From assembly GCA_031553415.1 (NCBI GenBank), contig JAVBLO010000013.1:62001-126000 (forward strand): DNA of 64,000 nt. The letters are read 5' to 3'. This document shows, one piece after another, positions 52,501-60,326 of the stretch. The DNA comes from JAIRVZ01 sp031553415. GTDB taxonomy: Bacteria; Bacteroidota; Bacteroidia; Bacteroidales; Azobacteroidaceae. A program made the position numbers and the translations under genes. The notes below the pieces were generated by a model. That model saw nothing but the letters and a program-made list of their open reading frames with translations. It was not told the DNA's origin and ran no database searches. Position 1 is the first letter of the stretch; every line of letters begins with the position of its first letter.

Positions 52501-53023
52501 ACTTATAATTGATAACTTGTCTTCAAAAACATATAATTTGAATGGTTTCTATAAAGCTTCTACAACTCAAAAAAATACGGGGACTATAACTTATTCTATT
52601 CCTGCATTATCGGAAGGAGAACATACTTTAACATTCCGGGTATGGAATATTTTAAATAATGTATCTATAAGAACTTTCAAATTCATAGTGAAGAATATTC
52701 AATCCAGAGCATATGATTTAACAGTAAACTCCAATCCTGCAAAAATAGGAACAACAGGAATAAGTTTCGGATTCAGCCATAATCAACCGGAAGTCAGGAT
52801 TGAAGTTAATGTTAATGTGTTTGATTTATCCGGACGTCTCGTTTGGAGCCATAAAGAATCTGGTTCTCCTGAATTGATTAGTGCATACGAAATACCTTGG
52901 AATCTTAAAAATAATGAGGGAGAAAATATTCAGCCGGGTGTGTATGTATATAGTGCATCTGTCAAAGGAGAAAGTGGAATTGAAACTACAAAAGCTAAAA
53001 AAATGATTGTTGTAGGACAATAA
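49511..53023 (+). CDS. porU: T9SS C-terminal signal peptidase / sortase PorU
   Basis: 1170 residues; ATG 49511 overlaps the FAH stop, while ATG 49520 would give the cleaner signal peptide MKLLRDFLAFILAMTF. N-terminal strand domain with KWIKIKVEENAIYRLTYEDL, then a gingipain-like C25 peptidase domain (about 390-770) with the dyad His670 (YTGHGG) and Cys702 (ITATCDFAIFD), an Ig domain, and a FlgD-like C-terminal domain (NVNVFDLSGRLVWSH, YVYSASVKG). PorU cleaves sorting domains of T9SS cargo and attaches the proteins to A-LPS at the cell surface. The order porU-porV-ispF is conserved in Porphyromonas. Confidence 0.9.
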   Translation: MRNMKLLRDFLAFILAMTFIIVGIQNSYGVDNYTNTSILNASGKWIKIKVEENAIYRLTYEDLQSWGLNPAKTKIYGYGGWILNEYFSTQVYIDDLPEVATWVSGADNKLEQGEFLLFYGRGTVKWSYNTSTKEYVHENNPYSTYGVYFLTDAVSGEPKRMETKTSEITASTILTSYEDYKLHEKDEYSIAKTGRELYGESFTGKNTQEFPFWIPGIMNNNGLVSFSFASKLSGTKVSLNINGDANIFEVAVDPATSSYSTAVAFDRIKQIWSGNKNENTIVRVSHPCENNGPAYLNYIRLNMLRKLEYYGELENKAYTFFRNSENLTKNVQYDIQTTNQNLLIFDVTGNYDTKRIQTTSSDNILSFKSESGELKEFVMVDSNSNRFSKPEKISDVVSQNLHGLGQIDMVIISPKAFVSEAERLAQAHRDGFRKLKVVVVTPELIYNEFSSGTPDATAYRRFMKMFYDRGTNDNDRPKYLLLFGDGMFDNRFLDPSTKSFNKDNFLLTYQVKESLKTDESYTCDDYFGLLDEKEEKDARGLYQSYGAQKIKLGIGRFPIQSISQAKNSVDKVLSYMDNKNRGIWKNSLVFVADDSDSTDPNSSFTLHMKQADSIAYNVIQKNYPEYMLTKIYMDAFKPENVGGRKSFDIARKKFFNALNEGCLTVDYTGHGGSTGLADGILSLADISTLNYKNLPLWITATCDFAIFDGITSTAGENLFLSNSGAIALFTSTRVVYAQDNLKLNFALTQNLFARKSDGSRPTLGDVMKEAKNSIAPNNNKMNYILLGDPALTLNYPEYRIEIQSINEQLTGGSPVTLKALESVEVSGIVKNKSGQIDSNFNGFLMVNVFDGIQTVPTVTIALDKEKKPLYPSYYTDYPNLIAPTYCNVVNGKFKFDFSVMRDIADTKNLAKMNLYASGTSSNVDVEAQGSFMNYNIYGTADNEINDNLSPEILSIYLNDETFGPENNIVNPTPNFVAKVSDELGINMSGAGIGHNIQLIIDNLSSKTYNLNGFYKASTTQKNTGTITYSIPALSEGEHTLTFRVWNILNNVSIRTFKFIVKNIQSRAYDLTVNSNPAKIGTTGISFGFSHNQPEVRIEVNVNVFDLSGRLVWSHKESGSPELISAYEIPWNLKNNEGENIQPGVYVYSASVKGESGIETTKAKKMIVVGQ

Positions 53024-53073
53024 AACACCCTGGAATTCAGTTTAAACAGCTGAATAACGAATTTTTTTATTAA

Positions 53074-54255
53074 ATGAAGAAATTAAAATTAATTGCCTTA
53101 GTTTTTTGCGTTTTTAATGTATGTGTTGCCAATGCAGCAGATCCTAATAAAAGTGATGAATTTAATCCTGTTTTAACAGGAGTGCCTTCTTTGACTATTG
53201 CTCCTGATGCCAGGGGTGGAGGTATGGGAGATATTGGTGGTGCTACAGACCCAGACTTATATTCACAGTATTGGAATCCCGCTAAATATGCTTTTGCTTA
53301 TAGTAAGGCAGGATTAGGTTTATCATATACTCCTTGGTTGAGGAATTTGGTTGATGACATTGACTTGGTATACGTTGCCGGTTATTATAAATTAGGAGAT
53401 AGCGATTTGCAAGCTATCGGAGCTTCTTTAAGATACTTTTCTCTTGGAGAGATCGTATTGAGAAGTAGTGCTGATCAAACAAATCCCCCGGTTTCCAGTC
53501 CGTATGAGATGTCCTTGGATTTAAGTTATTCACGTAAATTCTCGGAAAAATTCTCAGGAGCTGTGGCATTTCGCTACATCAGGTCTGATTTAGGTGCAGG
53601 ATCGAATGATCAGGAAGGAACTGTTCCCGGAAATGCATACGCTGCTGATATTGCCGGTTATTATAACTCTTATGTAATGGCCGGAAACAGTGAGTGTTTA
53701 TTAGGACTTGGATTTAATATTTCCAATATTGGGACAAAAATTTCGTATGATGGTGGAACAAACAACCTTTTTATTCCTACTAATTTAAGACTTGGTGGAT
53801 CCTTTTTATTTCCTCTTGATGATTACAATACTTTGTCTCTTAATTTAGATGCTACTAAATATTTGGTGCCTACTCGTCCAAACACAGAGGGGATGACTGA
53901 TGCAGAAAAGCAGCAAGCAATGATTGAGTATAATGATATTGGCTCTATCGAAGGTATTTTCAAATCATTTACGGATGCCCCTGGAGGAGCTAAAGAATTA
54001 TGGAATGAAATCATGTGGGCATTTGGTGCCGAATATGCTTATAACAATCAGTTCTTTGTACGTGGCGGTTATTTTTACGAAAGTCCTAATAAAGGTAATC
54101 GTCAATATTTCTCTGTAGGCGCCGGGTTTAAATTAAGTGCATTTCAATTGGATGCCGCATATTTAATTTCTACAGTTCCTAATAATCCGCTAGACCAGAC
54201 ATTACGTTTTAGTTTGAGCTTTGATATGGACGGACTTAAGGGATTAATGAGATAA
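53074..54255 (+). CDS. porV: T9SS outer-membrane shuttle protein PorV (LptO)
   Basis: 393 residues with signal peptide (to about 20; CVANA). FadL-like barrel: the N-terminal PSLTIAPDARGGGMGDIGGA followed by DPDLYSQYWNPAKYAF is the PorV signature, and it ends LRFSLSFDMDGLKGLMR. PorV receives cargo from the translocon SprA and delivers it to PorU. It lies 50 bases after porU and 2 bases before ispF. Its presence supports that the sorting-domain proteins of the 4-26 kb region can be exported by this cell. Confidence 0.92.
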   Translation: MKKLKLIALVFCVFNVCVANAADPNKSDEFNPVLTGVPSLTIAPDARGGGMGDIGGATDPDLYSQYWNPAKYAFAYSKAGLGLSYTPWLRNLVDDIDLVYVAGYYKLGDSDLQAIGASLRYFSLGEIVLRSSADQTNPPVSSPYEMSLDLSYSRKFSEKFSGAVAFRYIRSDLGAGSNDQEGTVPGNAYAADIAGYYNSYVMAGNSECLLGLGFNISNIGTKISYDGGTNNLFIPTNLRLGGSFLFPLDDYNTLSLNLDATKYLVPTRPNTEGMTDAEKQQAMIEYNDIGSIEGIFKSFTDAPGGAKELWNEIMWAFGAEYAYNNQFFVRGGYFYESPNKGNRQYFSVGAGFKLSAFQLDAAYLISTVPNNPLDQTLRFSLSFDMDGLKGLMR

Positions 54256-54257
54256 AA

Positions 54258-54746
54258 ATGCAAAAGATAAAAGTCGGATTTGGTTATGATGTTCATCGTT
54301 TTCAGGAAGGACGGGAGCTTTGGTTAGGTGGTATCTTAATCAAACACGATAAAGGATTACTCGGACATTCTGATGCTGATGTTTTAATTCATGCTATTTG
54401 TGATGCCCTCTTAGGTGCGGCTAATTTGCGGGATATAGGTTTTCAATTCCCTGACACTTCGGCAGAATTTAAAAATATTGACAGTAAAATTTTGTTGGAA
54501 AGAACCATGCAACTCATTAAGGATAAAGGTTATGAGTTTGGTAATGTGGATGCTACAATTTGTGCGGAACAACCGAAGCTAAATCCTTATATTTTCCAGA
54601 TGCAATCATGTTTGGCACGAATTATGCAGGTTGATATAGATGACATCTCAATAAAGGCTACGACATCTGAAAAGCTCGGATTTGTCGGTCGGCAAGAGGG
54701 AATGTCAGCTTATGCGACAGTATTAATAAATCGAATCAACCCATGA
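54258..54746 (+). CDS. ispF: 2-C-methyl-D-erythritol 2,4-cyclodiphosphate synthase
   Basis: 162 residues, the usual length. FGYDVHRFQEG gives the zinc Asp and His, GGILIKHDKGLLGHSDADVL the conserved second block with the third ligand, and TTSEKLGFVGRQEGMSAYA the C-terminal signature. It forms the cyclic diphosphate in the MEP isoprenoid pathway. Its stop overlaps the start of the second porU-like gene (ATGA), so that gene is translationally coupled to an essential housekeeping gene. Confidence 0.96.
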   Translation: MQKIKVGFGYDVHRFQEGRELWLGGILIKHDKGLLGHSDADVLIHAICDALLGAANLRDIGFQFPDTSAEFKNIDSKILLERTMQLIKDKGYEFGNVDATICAEQPKLNPYIFQMQSCLARIMQVDIDDISIKATTSEKLGFVGRQEGMSAYATVLINRINP

Positions 54747-57700
54747 AATTATTTCAGAAAAAATTAGGATCACTCATAACCATAATGTTATTGATTACCG
54801 TTGGTTCTCAATATAGCTATGGTATTGAAAATGATGGAAGCCGGTATGCCTCTGAATCTAAGTTGAATAAAGCAGGTAAATGGGTGAAACTTAAGGTTGA
54901 AAATAATGCCATTTACAAGCTGACTTATGAAGACATACAGAAAATGGGGGTGAATCCTTCCAAGGCTAAAATATTTGGTTATGGGGGCTGGATTCTGGAT
55001 GAGGATTTTACAACCCCTTATGTTGATGACTTACCTGAAGTTGTTTGCTGGAAAAGTGGTTCCGGTGATGAACTTAAAGCAGGGGAATATTTACTTTTTT
55101 ATGGACGGGGGACCGTTAAATGGAGTTATAGTACTTCAAACAAGGAATATGTACACGAAAACAATCCATATTCTACTTATGGCGTTTATTTCCTGACTGA
55201 TGCTGTTGATGGCAACCTGAAGAAAATGGAAGCATTAAATTCTCCAGTTTCTGTTTCTACAACATTATCAGCTTTTGAGGATTATGCGTTATATGAAAAA
55301 GAAGAGTATTCTATAGCTAAATCTGGCCGGGAACTTTATGGAGATAGCTTTTCAGGAAAAAATACCCAGATTTTTTCAGTTAAAATCCCGGGAATATTAA
55401 AAGGCGATGAAAATGGAAACTCATCTTTCAAAGGTTCTTCTGTTACTTTGTCTTTTGCTTCAGACCCTGGTGCCAGTACAAAGCTAACTCTTAGTGTAAA
55501 CAATAGTTCTGACCAATATATTGATTTAATAACCACTACCACTAATTCATCTAGCGATACTTATACGAAAGGTATTTCAACAAAGGAAACAGTAGTTTGG
55601 AAAAGTGATAAAAACGAAAACACGAAAATCCAGATTGCTCATCCTTGTGGTGTGAAAATGGCTTATCTTAATTATATTCGCCTGAATATGATGAGAAAGT
55701 TGCAATATTATAATACTGCGTATACATTTTTCAGGAGTAGCGAGAATCTGACTAAGAACATACAGTATGATATACAAAATGCTAACCAAAATCTCCTGGT
55801 TTTTGATGTTACAGATAACTATAATATTAAAAAAGTTCAGACAACTTTTTCTAATAATATATTGAGTTTCAAAATAGTAGGTGGAGAAATAAAAGAATTT
55901 GTTCTGGTAGATCCCAATCTGAGTTTTTCAATCCCGCAAGTGTTAGGTGAAGTGGCAACACAGAATTTGCATGGATTGGGTCAGATTGATATGGCTATCA
56001 TATCTCCGAAAGCATTTGTTTCTGAAGCGGAAAGATTGGCGGAAAAACATCGTGAATCATCCCGGCAATTGAAAGTTGTTGTAGTAACTCCTGACCAGAT
56101 ATACAATGAATTTTCTTCCGGAGTTCCGGATGCTACAGCATATCGTAGGTTCATGAAAATGTTTTTTGACAGGGGAACATCAGGAAACGATCGTCCTAAA
56201 TATTTATTACTGTTTGCTGATGGCATATATGATAACCGGTTTATAGATCCTTCGTGTAAATCTCTCAATAAAGATAACTTTTTATTGACTTATCAAACAA
56301 AAGAATCCTCTCTCACAACAGATGAATCATGTCCTGCCGATGATTATTTCGGATTCCTGGATGAAAAAGAAGAAAAAACTTCTGATGGAAGTCTTAGATC
56401 CAATGGCGTTAAGAAACTCATGTTGGGGATTGGTCGTTTTCCGATACAATCTTTGGCTGCGGCCAAAAGCTCAGTAGATAAACAAATTGCTTATATGGAT
56501 AACAAGAATCTGGGTATCTGGAAAAATTCAGTTGTATTGCTGGCTGATGATTCTGATACAGATTCTCCAGGTTCTTCATTTACATTGCACATGAAGCAGG
56601 CGGATAGTATTGCCAATAGTGTTATGCAGAAAAAGTATCCTGAGTATATGGTGACAAAAGTATATATGGATGCTTTTAGTCCTGAAAATTCGGGAGGTAA
56701 AAAAACATTTGACAATACGGCAAAAAAGAAATTGATGAAATCTTTGAGTGATGGTTGTTTTGTGCTTAATTATACTGGGCATGGAGGAACAATCGGATTA
56801 GCCGACAATATAGTTGCATTGTCGGATATTCCCAAGATGACTTTTAAGAATCTCCCTTTGTGGATTACAGCTACTTGTGAATATGCATGGTTTGATGCCA
56901 CTTCATCTTCTATCGGAGAAGAAGTCTTTTTGAGTGAAAAAAGTGCCGGGATTGCGTTGTTTTCCACTTCCAGAGTTGTATATTCTCCGGAAAATCTTCA
57001 GATGAATTTAGCTTTGATGCAAAGTTTGTTTGCAAAGGAAAATGGACTCAGGCCTGCGTTGGGTGATGTAATGAGAAAAGGCAAAAATATGCTTCCTTCC
57101 AGTAATAATTATAAGAATAATAAATTAAAGTATGTTTTACTTGGCGACCCTGCATTAGTGTTGAACTATCCGGAGTATGAAATTGAAATAACACAGATAA
57201 ATGACAAGTGGGTTGATAATAATCCTTTTACATTTCAGGCTTTGGAAACTGTTAAAATTTCAGGCTTTGTAAAATATAATGGTAGTAAGGATAATAGTTT
57301 TAACGGTATGCTTAATGCCAATATATTCGATGGAATGCAAACTGTAGAAACTGTGACAACAAATACCAGTGATAGCAGTAATCCCAAAGATAAACATTCT
57401 TATTTTACGGATTATCCTATCAGGATATCTTCAACTTATGGAAAGGTTGAAAATGGTGACTTTGAATTTACTTTCTCTGTAATGAGGGATATAACTGATT
57501 CTCAGAATTTTGGGAAAATAAATTTGTATGCTTATTCTTATAATGTTAACGGTCGTGAGGCTAATGGCTCTTTTCTGGATTATTATATTCAAGGTACGGA
57601 TGATGATGCAGATATAAGTGATGAAACAGGTCCTGTTGTAAAAAATATTTATTTGAACGATTCAACATTTAAATCTGGCGATGTTGTTAATGAGAAGCCT

Positions 57701-58291
57701 TATTTTGTAGCTAAAGTAAGAGATGAAAAATATGGTATAAATATATCAGGAGCAGCAGCAGGTCACGATATACAGATTGTGATAGACAACTCTCCTTCAG
57801 CAACTTATTCGCTGAATGATTATTATAAAGCTTCTGAGAATGAAAAAAATACAGGAACTATTGCTTATTCAGTTCCAGAATTAACAGAGGGCGAACATAC
57901 CTTGAGATTCCAGGTTTGGAATAACATGAATAACGTAACAATAGAAACATTTAATTTTTCAGTTAGAAAAGGACTTCAGCCTAAGATGTCAGACCTGATT
58001 GCTTCTGTAAATCCTGCGAGAATTGGTACGGGAACCAAATTTGCGTTTACACATGATAGGCCTGAAACACTTATTGAAGTAAATATGTCTGTGTATGATT
58101 TATCCGGTAAAAAGGTATGGAGTCATAAGGAAACAGGTTCTTCGGAATCTTCGTATGAAGTTCCATGGGATTTAATAGGAAGTAATGGAGGTTATGTTCA
58201 ACCGGGCGTATACATCTATAGTGCTGCTGTTAAAACTGAGGGAGGAACAGAAACTACTCAATCGAAGAAATTAATTGTTCTTGGGCAATAA
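54743..58291 (+). CDS. Second PorU-like C25 sortase
   Basis: 1182 residues with signal peptide (LGSLITIMLLITVGSQ). Full-length paralogue of the protein at 49511: same order of domains, catalytic dyad His680 (YTGHGG) and Cys712 (ITATCEYAWFD) with the same 32-residue spacing, and the same FlgD-like end (MSVYDLSGKKVWSHKE, VYIYSAAVK). The motif after Cys differs (EYAWFDA against DFAIFDG). It seems intact, so it could be a second sortase with different cargo or a dosage copy. Ends just before the 27-base inverted repeat at 58295. Confidence 0.85.
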   Translation: MKLFQKKLGSLITIMLLITVGSQYSYGIENDGSRYASESKLNKAGKWVKLKVENNAIYKLTYEDIQKMGVNPSKAKIFGYGGWILDEDFTTPYVDDLPEVVCWKSGSGDELKAGEYLLFYGRGTVKWSYSTSNKEYVHENNPYSTYGVYFLTDAVDGNLKKMEALNSPVSVSTTLSAFEDYALYEKEEYSIAKSGRELYGDSFSGKNTQIFSVKIPGILKGDENGNSSFKGSSVTLSFASDPGASTKLTLSVNNSSDQYIDLITTTTNSSSDTYTKGISTKETVVWKSDKNENTKIQIAHPCGVKMAYLNYIRLNMMRKLQYYNTAYTFFRSSENLTKNIQYDIQNANQNLLVFDVTDNYNIKKVQTTFSNNILSFKIVGGEIKEFVLVDPNLSFSIPQVLGEVATQNLHGLGQIDMAIISPKAFVSEAERLAEKHRESSRQLKVVVVTPDQIYNEFSSGVPDATAYRRFMKMFFDRGTSGNDRPKYLLLFADGIYDNRFIDPSCKSLNKDNFLLTYQTKESSLTTDESCPADDYFGFLDEKEEKTSDGSLRSNGVKKLMLGIGRFPIQSLAAAKSSVDKQIAYMDNKNLGIWKNSVVLLADDSDTDSPGSSFTLHMKQADSIANSVMQKKYPEYMVTKVYMDAFSPENSGGKKTFDNTAKKKLMKSLSDGCFVLNYTGHGGTIGLADNIVALSDIPKMTFKNLPLWITATCEYAWFDATSSSIGEEVFLSEKSAGIALFSTSRVVYSPENLQMNLALMQSLFAKENGLRPALGDVMRKGKNMLPSSNNYKNNKLKYVLLGDPALVLNYPEYEIEITQINDKWVDNNPFTFQALETVKISGFVKYNGSKDNSFNGMLNANIFDGMQTVETVTTNTSDSSNPKDKHSYFTDYPIRISSTYGKVENGDFEFTFSVMRDITDSQNFGKINLYAYSYNVNGREANGSFLDYYIQGTDDDADISDETGPVVKNIYLNDSTFKSGDVVNEKPYFVAKVRDEKYGINISGAAAGHDIQIVIDNSPSATYSLNDYYKASENEKNTGTIAYSVPELTEGEHTLRFQVWNNMNNVTIETFNFSVRKGLQPKMSDLIASVNPARIGTGTKFAFTHDRPETLIEVNMSVYDLSGKKVWSHKETGSSESSYEVPWDLIGSNGGYVQPGVYIYSAAVKTEGGTETTQSKKLIVLGQ

Positions 58292-58294
58292 GTT

Positions 58295-58368
58295 AATGTG
58301 CCAATAAATTAATATGCCAATATATGCTTACGCATTATACAATTGGCATATTAATTTATTGGCACATT
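58295..58368. terminator. Perfect 27-bp inverted repeat between convergent porU2 and tyrA
   Basis: Left arm 58295-58321 (AATGTGCCAATAAATTAATA and on to ATGCCAAT) and right arm 58342-58368 are exact reverse complements, with a 20-base loop. The right arm ends on the first base of the tyrA stop codon. It can fold in RNA from both sides and probably ends both transcripts, although there is no T-run. The words TGTGCCAAT and ATGCCAAT are shared with the repeat at 60241. Confidence 0.75.
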
Positions 58369-59141
58369 TATTCTATATTTTTCCTGACTTTACTCAGAAA
58401 TTCTTTCATGGCATCGGAATCTTTTGATTCGATGATTTTAAGCAAATGAGCCAACTCTTTTCTGATTTGTTCTACTTGTCCGGAAGTATAAGGATTAAAC
58501 AAAATCTCAGTTAATAAATAATCATCTTCCGATAATAGACCTTGTGCAATATTCATGTGTTTTTTGAATGTGGTTCCCGGCGCTTCCTGATGTTTCATGA
58601 CAGAAGCAAAAACCAATGTTGAGGCAAAAGGAATAGATAAGGAATAAGCTATTGTTTCATCGTGTTCTTCAAATGTATATTCAAAAATATGGAGCTTCAG
58701 TGAATTATACAGATCTTTGAAAAACACTTTCCCCATGTGGCTTGATTCTGATATGATAATAGCGTTTTGTGCAGACAAGTCGCTTAGGTTGGCGAATGTT
58801 GGCCCGAACATGGGGTGGGTCGAGACAAAAGGATGTCCGGCTTCTTTGTAAAATTCTTTTATTCCGGTTTTAACAGAGGCAATATCCGACAAAATACAGT
58901 TTTCAGGAAGGTAAGGCAGCACAGTTTTAAAAGCATTAATTGTGTGTTTTACTGTAGCAGCATTAATCAATATTTCCGGCTTGAAATCTACGATTTCTTT
59001 TGGTTCACTCATTCGTACACAGTTGTAAGTGAAACGTAACCGTTGAGGATCCGGGTCAAAAATAGCAATCTCGTGTTCGAAACTTAAAACATCAGCAAAA
59101 AAGGAGCCCATTTTCCCGGCTCCGAGTATAGTTATACGCAT
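58368..59141 (-). CDS. tyrA: Prephenate dehydrogenase
   Basis: 257 residues. Rossmann start MRITILGAGKMGSFFADVLS, then ILINAATVKHT, LSDIASVKTGIKEFY and STHPMFGPTFANLS, the conserved prephenate dehydrogenase region with the active-site His. It oxidises and decarboxylates prephenate to 4-hydroxyphenylpyruvate for tyrosine. Last gene of the pheA-led operon, 21 bases after the DAHP synthase gene, so its expression should depend on the attenuator at 62356-62516 unless an internal promoter exists. Confidence 0.9.
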   Translation of the reverse strand: MRITILGAGKMGSFFADVLSFEHEIAIFDPDPQRLRFTYNCVRMSEPKEIVDFKPEILINAATVKHTINAFKTVLPYLPENCILSDIASVKTGIKEFYKEAGHPFVSTHPMFGPTFANLSDLSAQNAIIISESSHMGKVFFKDLYNSLKLHIFEYTFEEHDETIAYSLSIPFASTLVFASVMKHQEAPGTTFKKHMNIAQGLLSEDDYLLTEILFNPYTSGQVEQIRKELAHLLKIIESKDSDAMKEFLSKVRKNIE

Positions 59142-59162
59142 AATTTCATTCTTTTGTTTTCT

Positions 59163-60224
59163 TTATTTATTAAGCACTTCAACCTGTTGTCTTATAGATT
59201 CTTCGTGAATAGCTTCCAAAATGGTTTTCATAAAATCGCCATCCATTCCCATAGATTGTGCCGTAGCAATACGTTTTAACAAAATTTCATCGTAGCGACC
59301 GGTTTGAAGAATTGGCATGTTATGTTCCTTTTTATATTGACCTATTTCTTGTGAAACACGCATCCGTTTAGCTAAAATTTCAAGTAATTGGTTGTCGATT
59401 TCATCGATCTGATGACGTAGTTCTGTCAAATTTTCTGTAGTCTGTTTTGTATCTCTCACTACTAATAAGTTTAAAACGTATGATAAAACATCGGGAGTTA
59501 ATTGTTGCTCTTTATCACTCCAGGCTTTGTCTGGATCGCAATGTGATTCAATGATTAAACCATCGTAGTTCAAGTCCATAGCTTGTTGGCAAAGCGGAGC
59601 AATCAGTTCTCGTTTTCCTCCGATATGGCTGGGATCACAAATCAAAGGCAGATTGGGAATTCGTCTTTTAAGTTCAATTGGAATATGCCATTGTGGTAAG
59701 TTACGGTACATTTTTTTATCGTAAGAACTGAATCCGCGATGAATAGCTCCGATCTTTTTGATGCCGGCATTGTATATCCGTTCAATAGCTCCAATCCAGA
59801 GTTCCAAGTCAGGATTTACAGGGTTTTTGATAAGCACAGGGATATTAACACCTTGCAGTGCATCCGCAATTTCCTGCATAGCAAACGGGTTAGCGGTTGT
59901 TCTGGCGCCAATCCAAATCATGTCCATTCCATATTTTAGTGCTTCAAAAACATGTTTATGTGTGGCTACTTCAGTTGCAACATACATGCTGGTTTCTTTC
60001 TTGACATTTTGTAACCAGACTAAACCTTGAGTACCTACACCTTCAAAGCCTCCGGGTTTAGTCCGTGGTTTCCATATTCCTGCACGGAATATTCTGATAT
60101 CCTTTTCTGCTAATTCTTTAGCTGTTTGCATCACTTGTTCTTCTGTTTCTGCACTGCAAGGTCCGGCAATGACAAGCGGACGTTTAGGTTCTATACCAGG
60201 TAATAAAATTGATTCTAATTCCAT
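59163..60224 (-). CDS. DAHP synthase - chorismate mutase fusion
   Basis: 353 residues. Residues 1-260 are a short-type DAHP synthase (RPLVIAGPCSAETEEQVM, GIWKPRTKPGGFEGVG, PLICDPSHIGGKRELI); residues about 270-350 form an AroQ-class chorismate mutase (LTELRHQIDEIDNQLLEILA, RMRVSQEIGQYKKEHN). It catalyses both the first shikimate step and chorismate to prephenate. The mutase domain is at the C-terminus, as in other Bacteroidota. It belongs to the same operon as pheA and tyrA, so the entry and branch steps are controlled together. Confidence 0.94.
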   Translation of the reverse strand: MELESILLPGIEPKRPLVIAGPCSAETEEQVMQTAKELAEKDIRIFRAGIWKPRTKPGGFEGVGTQGLVWLQNVKKETSMYVATEVATHKHVFEALKYGMDMIWIGARTTANPFAMQEIADALQGVNIPVLIKNPVNPDLELWIGAIERIYNAGIKKIGAIHRGFSSYDKKMYRNLPQWHIPIELKRRIPNLPLICDPSHIGGKRELIAPLCQQAMDLNYDGLIIESHCDPDKAWSDKEQQLTPDVLSYVLNLLVVRDTKQTTENLTELRHQIDEIDNQLLEILAKRMRVSQEIGQYKKEHNMPILQTGRYDEILLKRIATAQSMGMDGDFMKTILEAIHEESIRQQVEVLNK

Positions 60225-60240
60225 GATTCTAATTATTTAA

Positions 60241-60326
60241 TGTGCCAATTATTCAATATGCCAATGTGCTAATAAAATGTGTGCATAAGTCAATTAGCAT
60301 ATTGGCATATTGGCACATTGGCATAT
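60241..60326. repeat. Short-word repeat (8-base unit TRTGCCAA) forming an inverted repeat and a protein C-terminus
   Basis: Arms 60254-60273 and 60293-60312 match in 19 of 20 positions as an inverted repeat with a 19-base loop. On the minus strand the right part reads TATGCCAA, TGTGCCAA, TATGCCAA, TATGCTAA in tandem and supplies the stop codon and the last ten residues (ICQCANMPIC) of the aminotransferase. Confidence 0.75.

Noticed and set aside
53035..53073. Hairpin plus T-run between porU and porV as terminator
   Set aside because: Only a 6-bp stem (ATTCAG/CTGAAT) with a 9-base loop; the T-run is 9 bases away. Too weak to claim, and the genes are expected to be co-transcribed.
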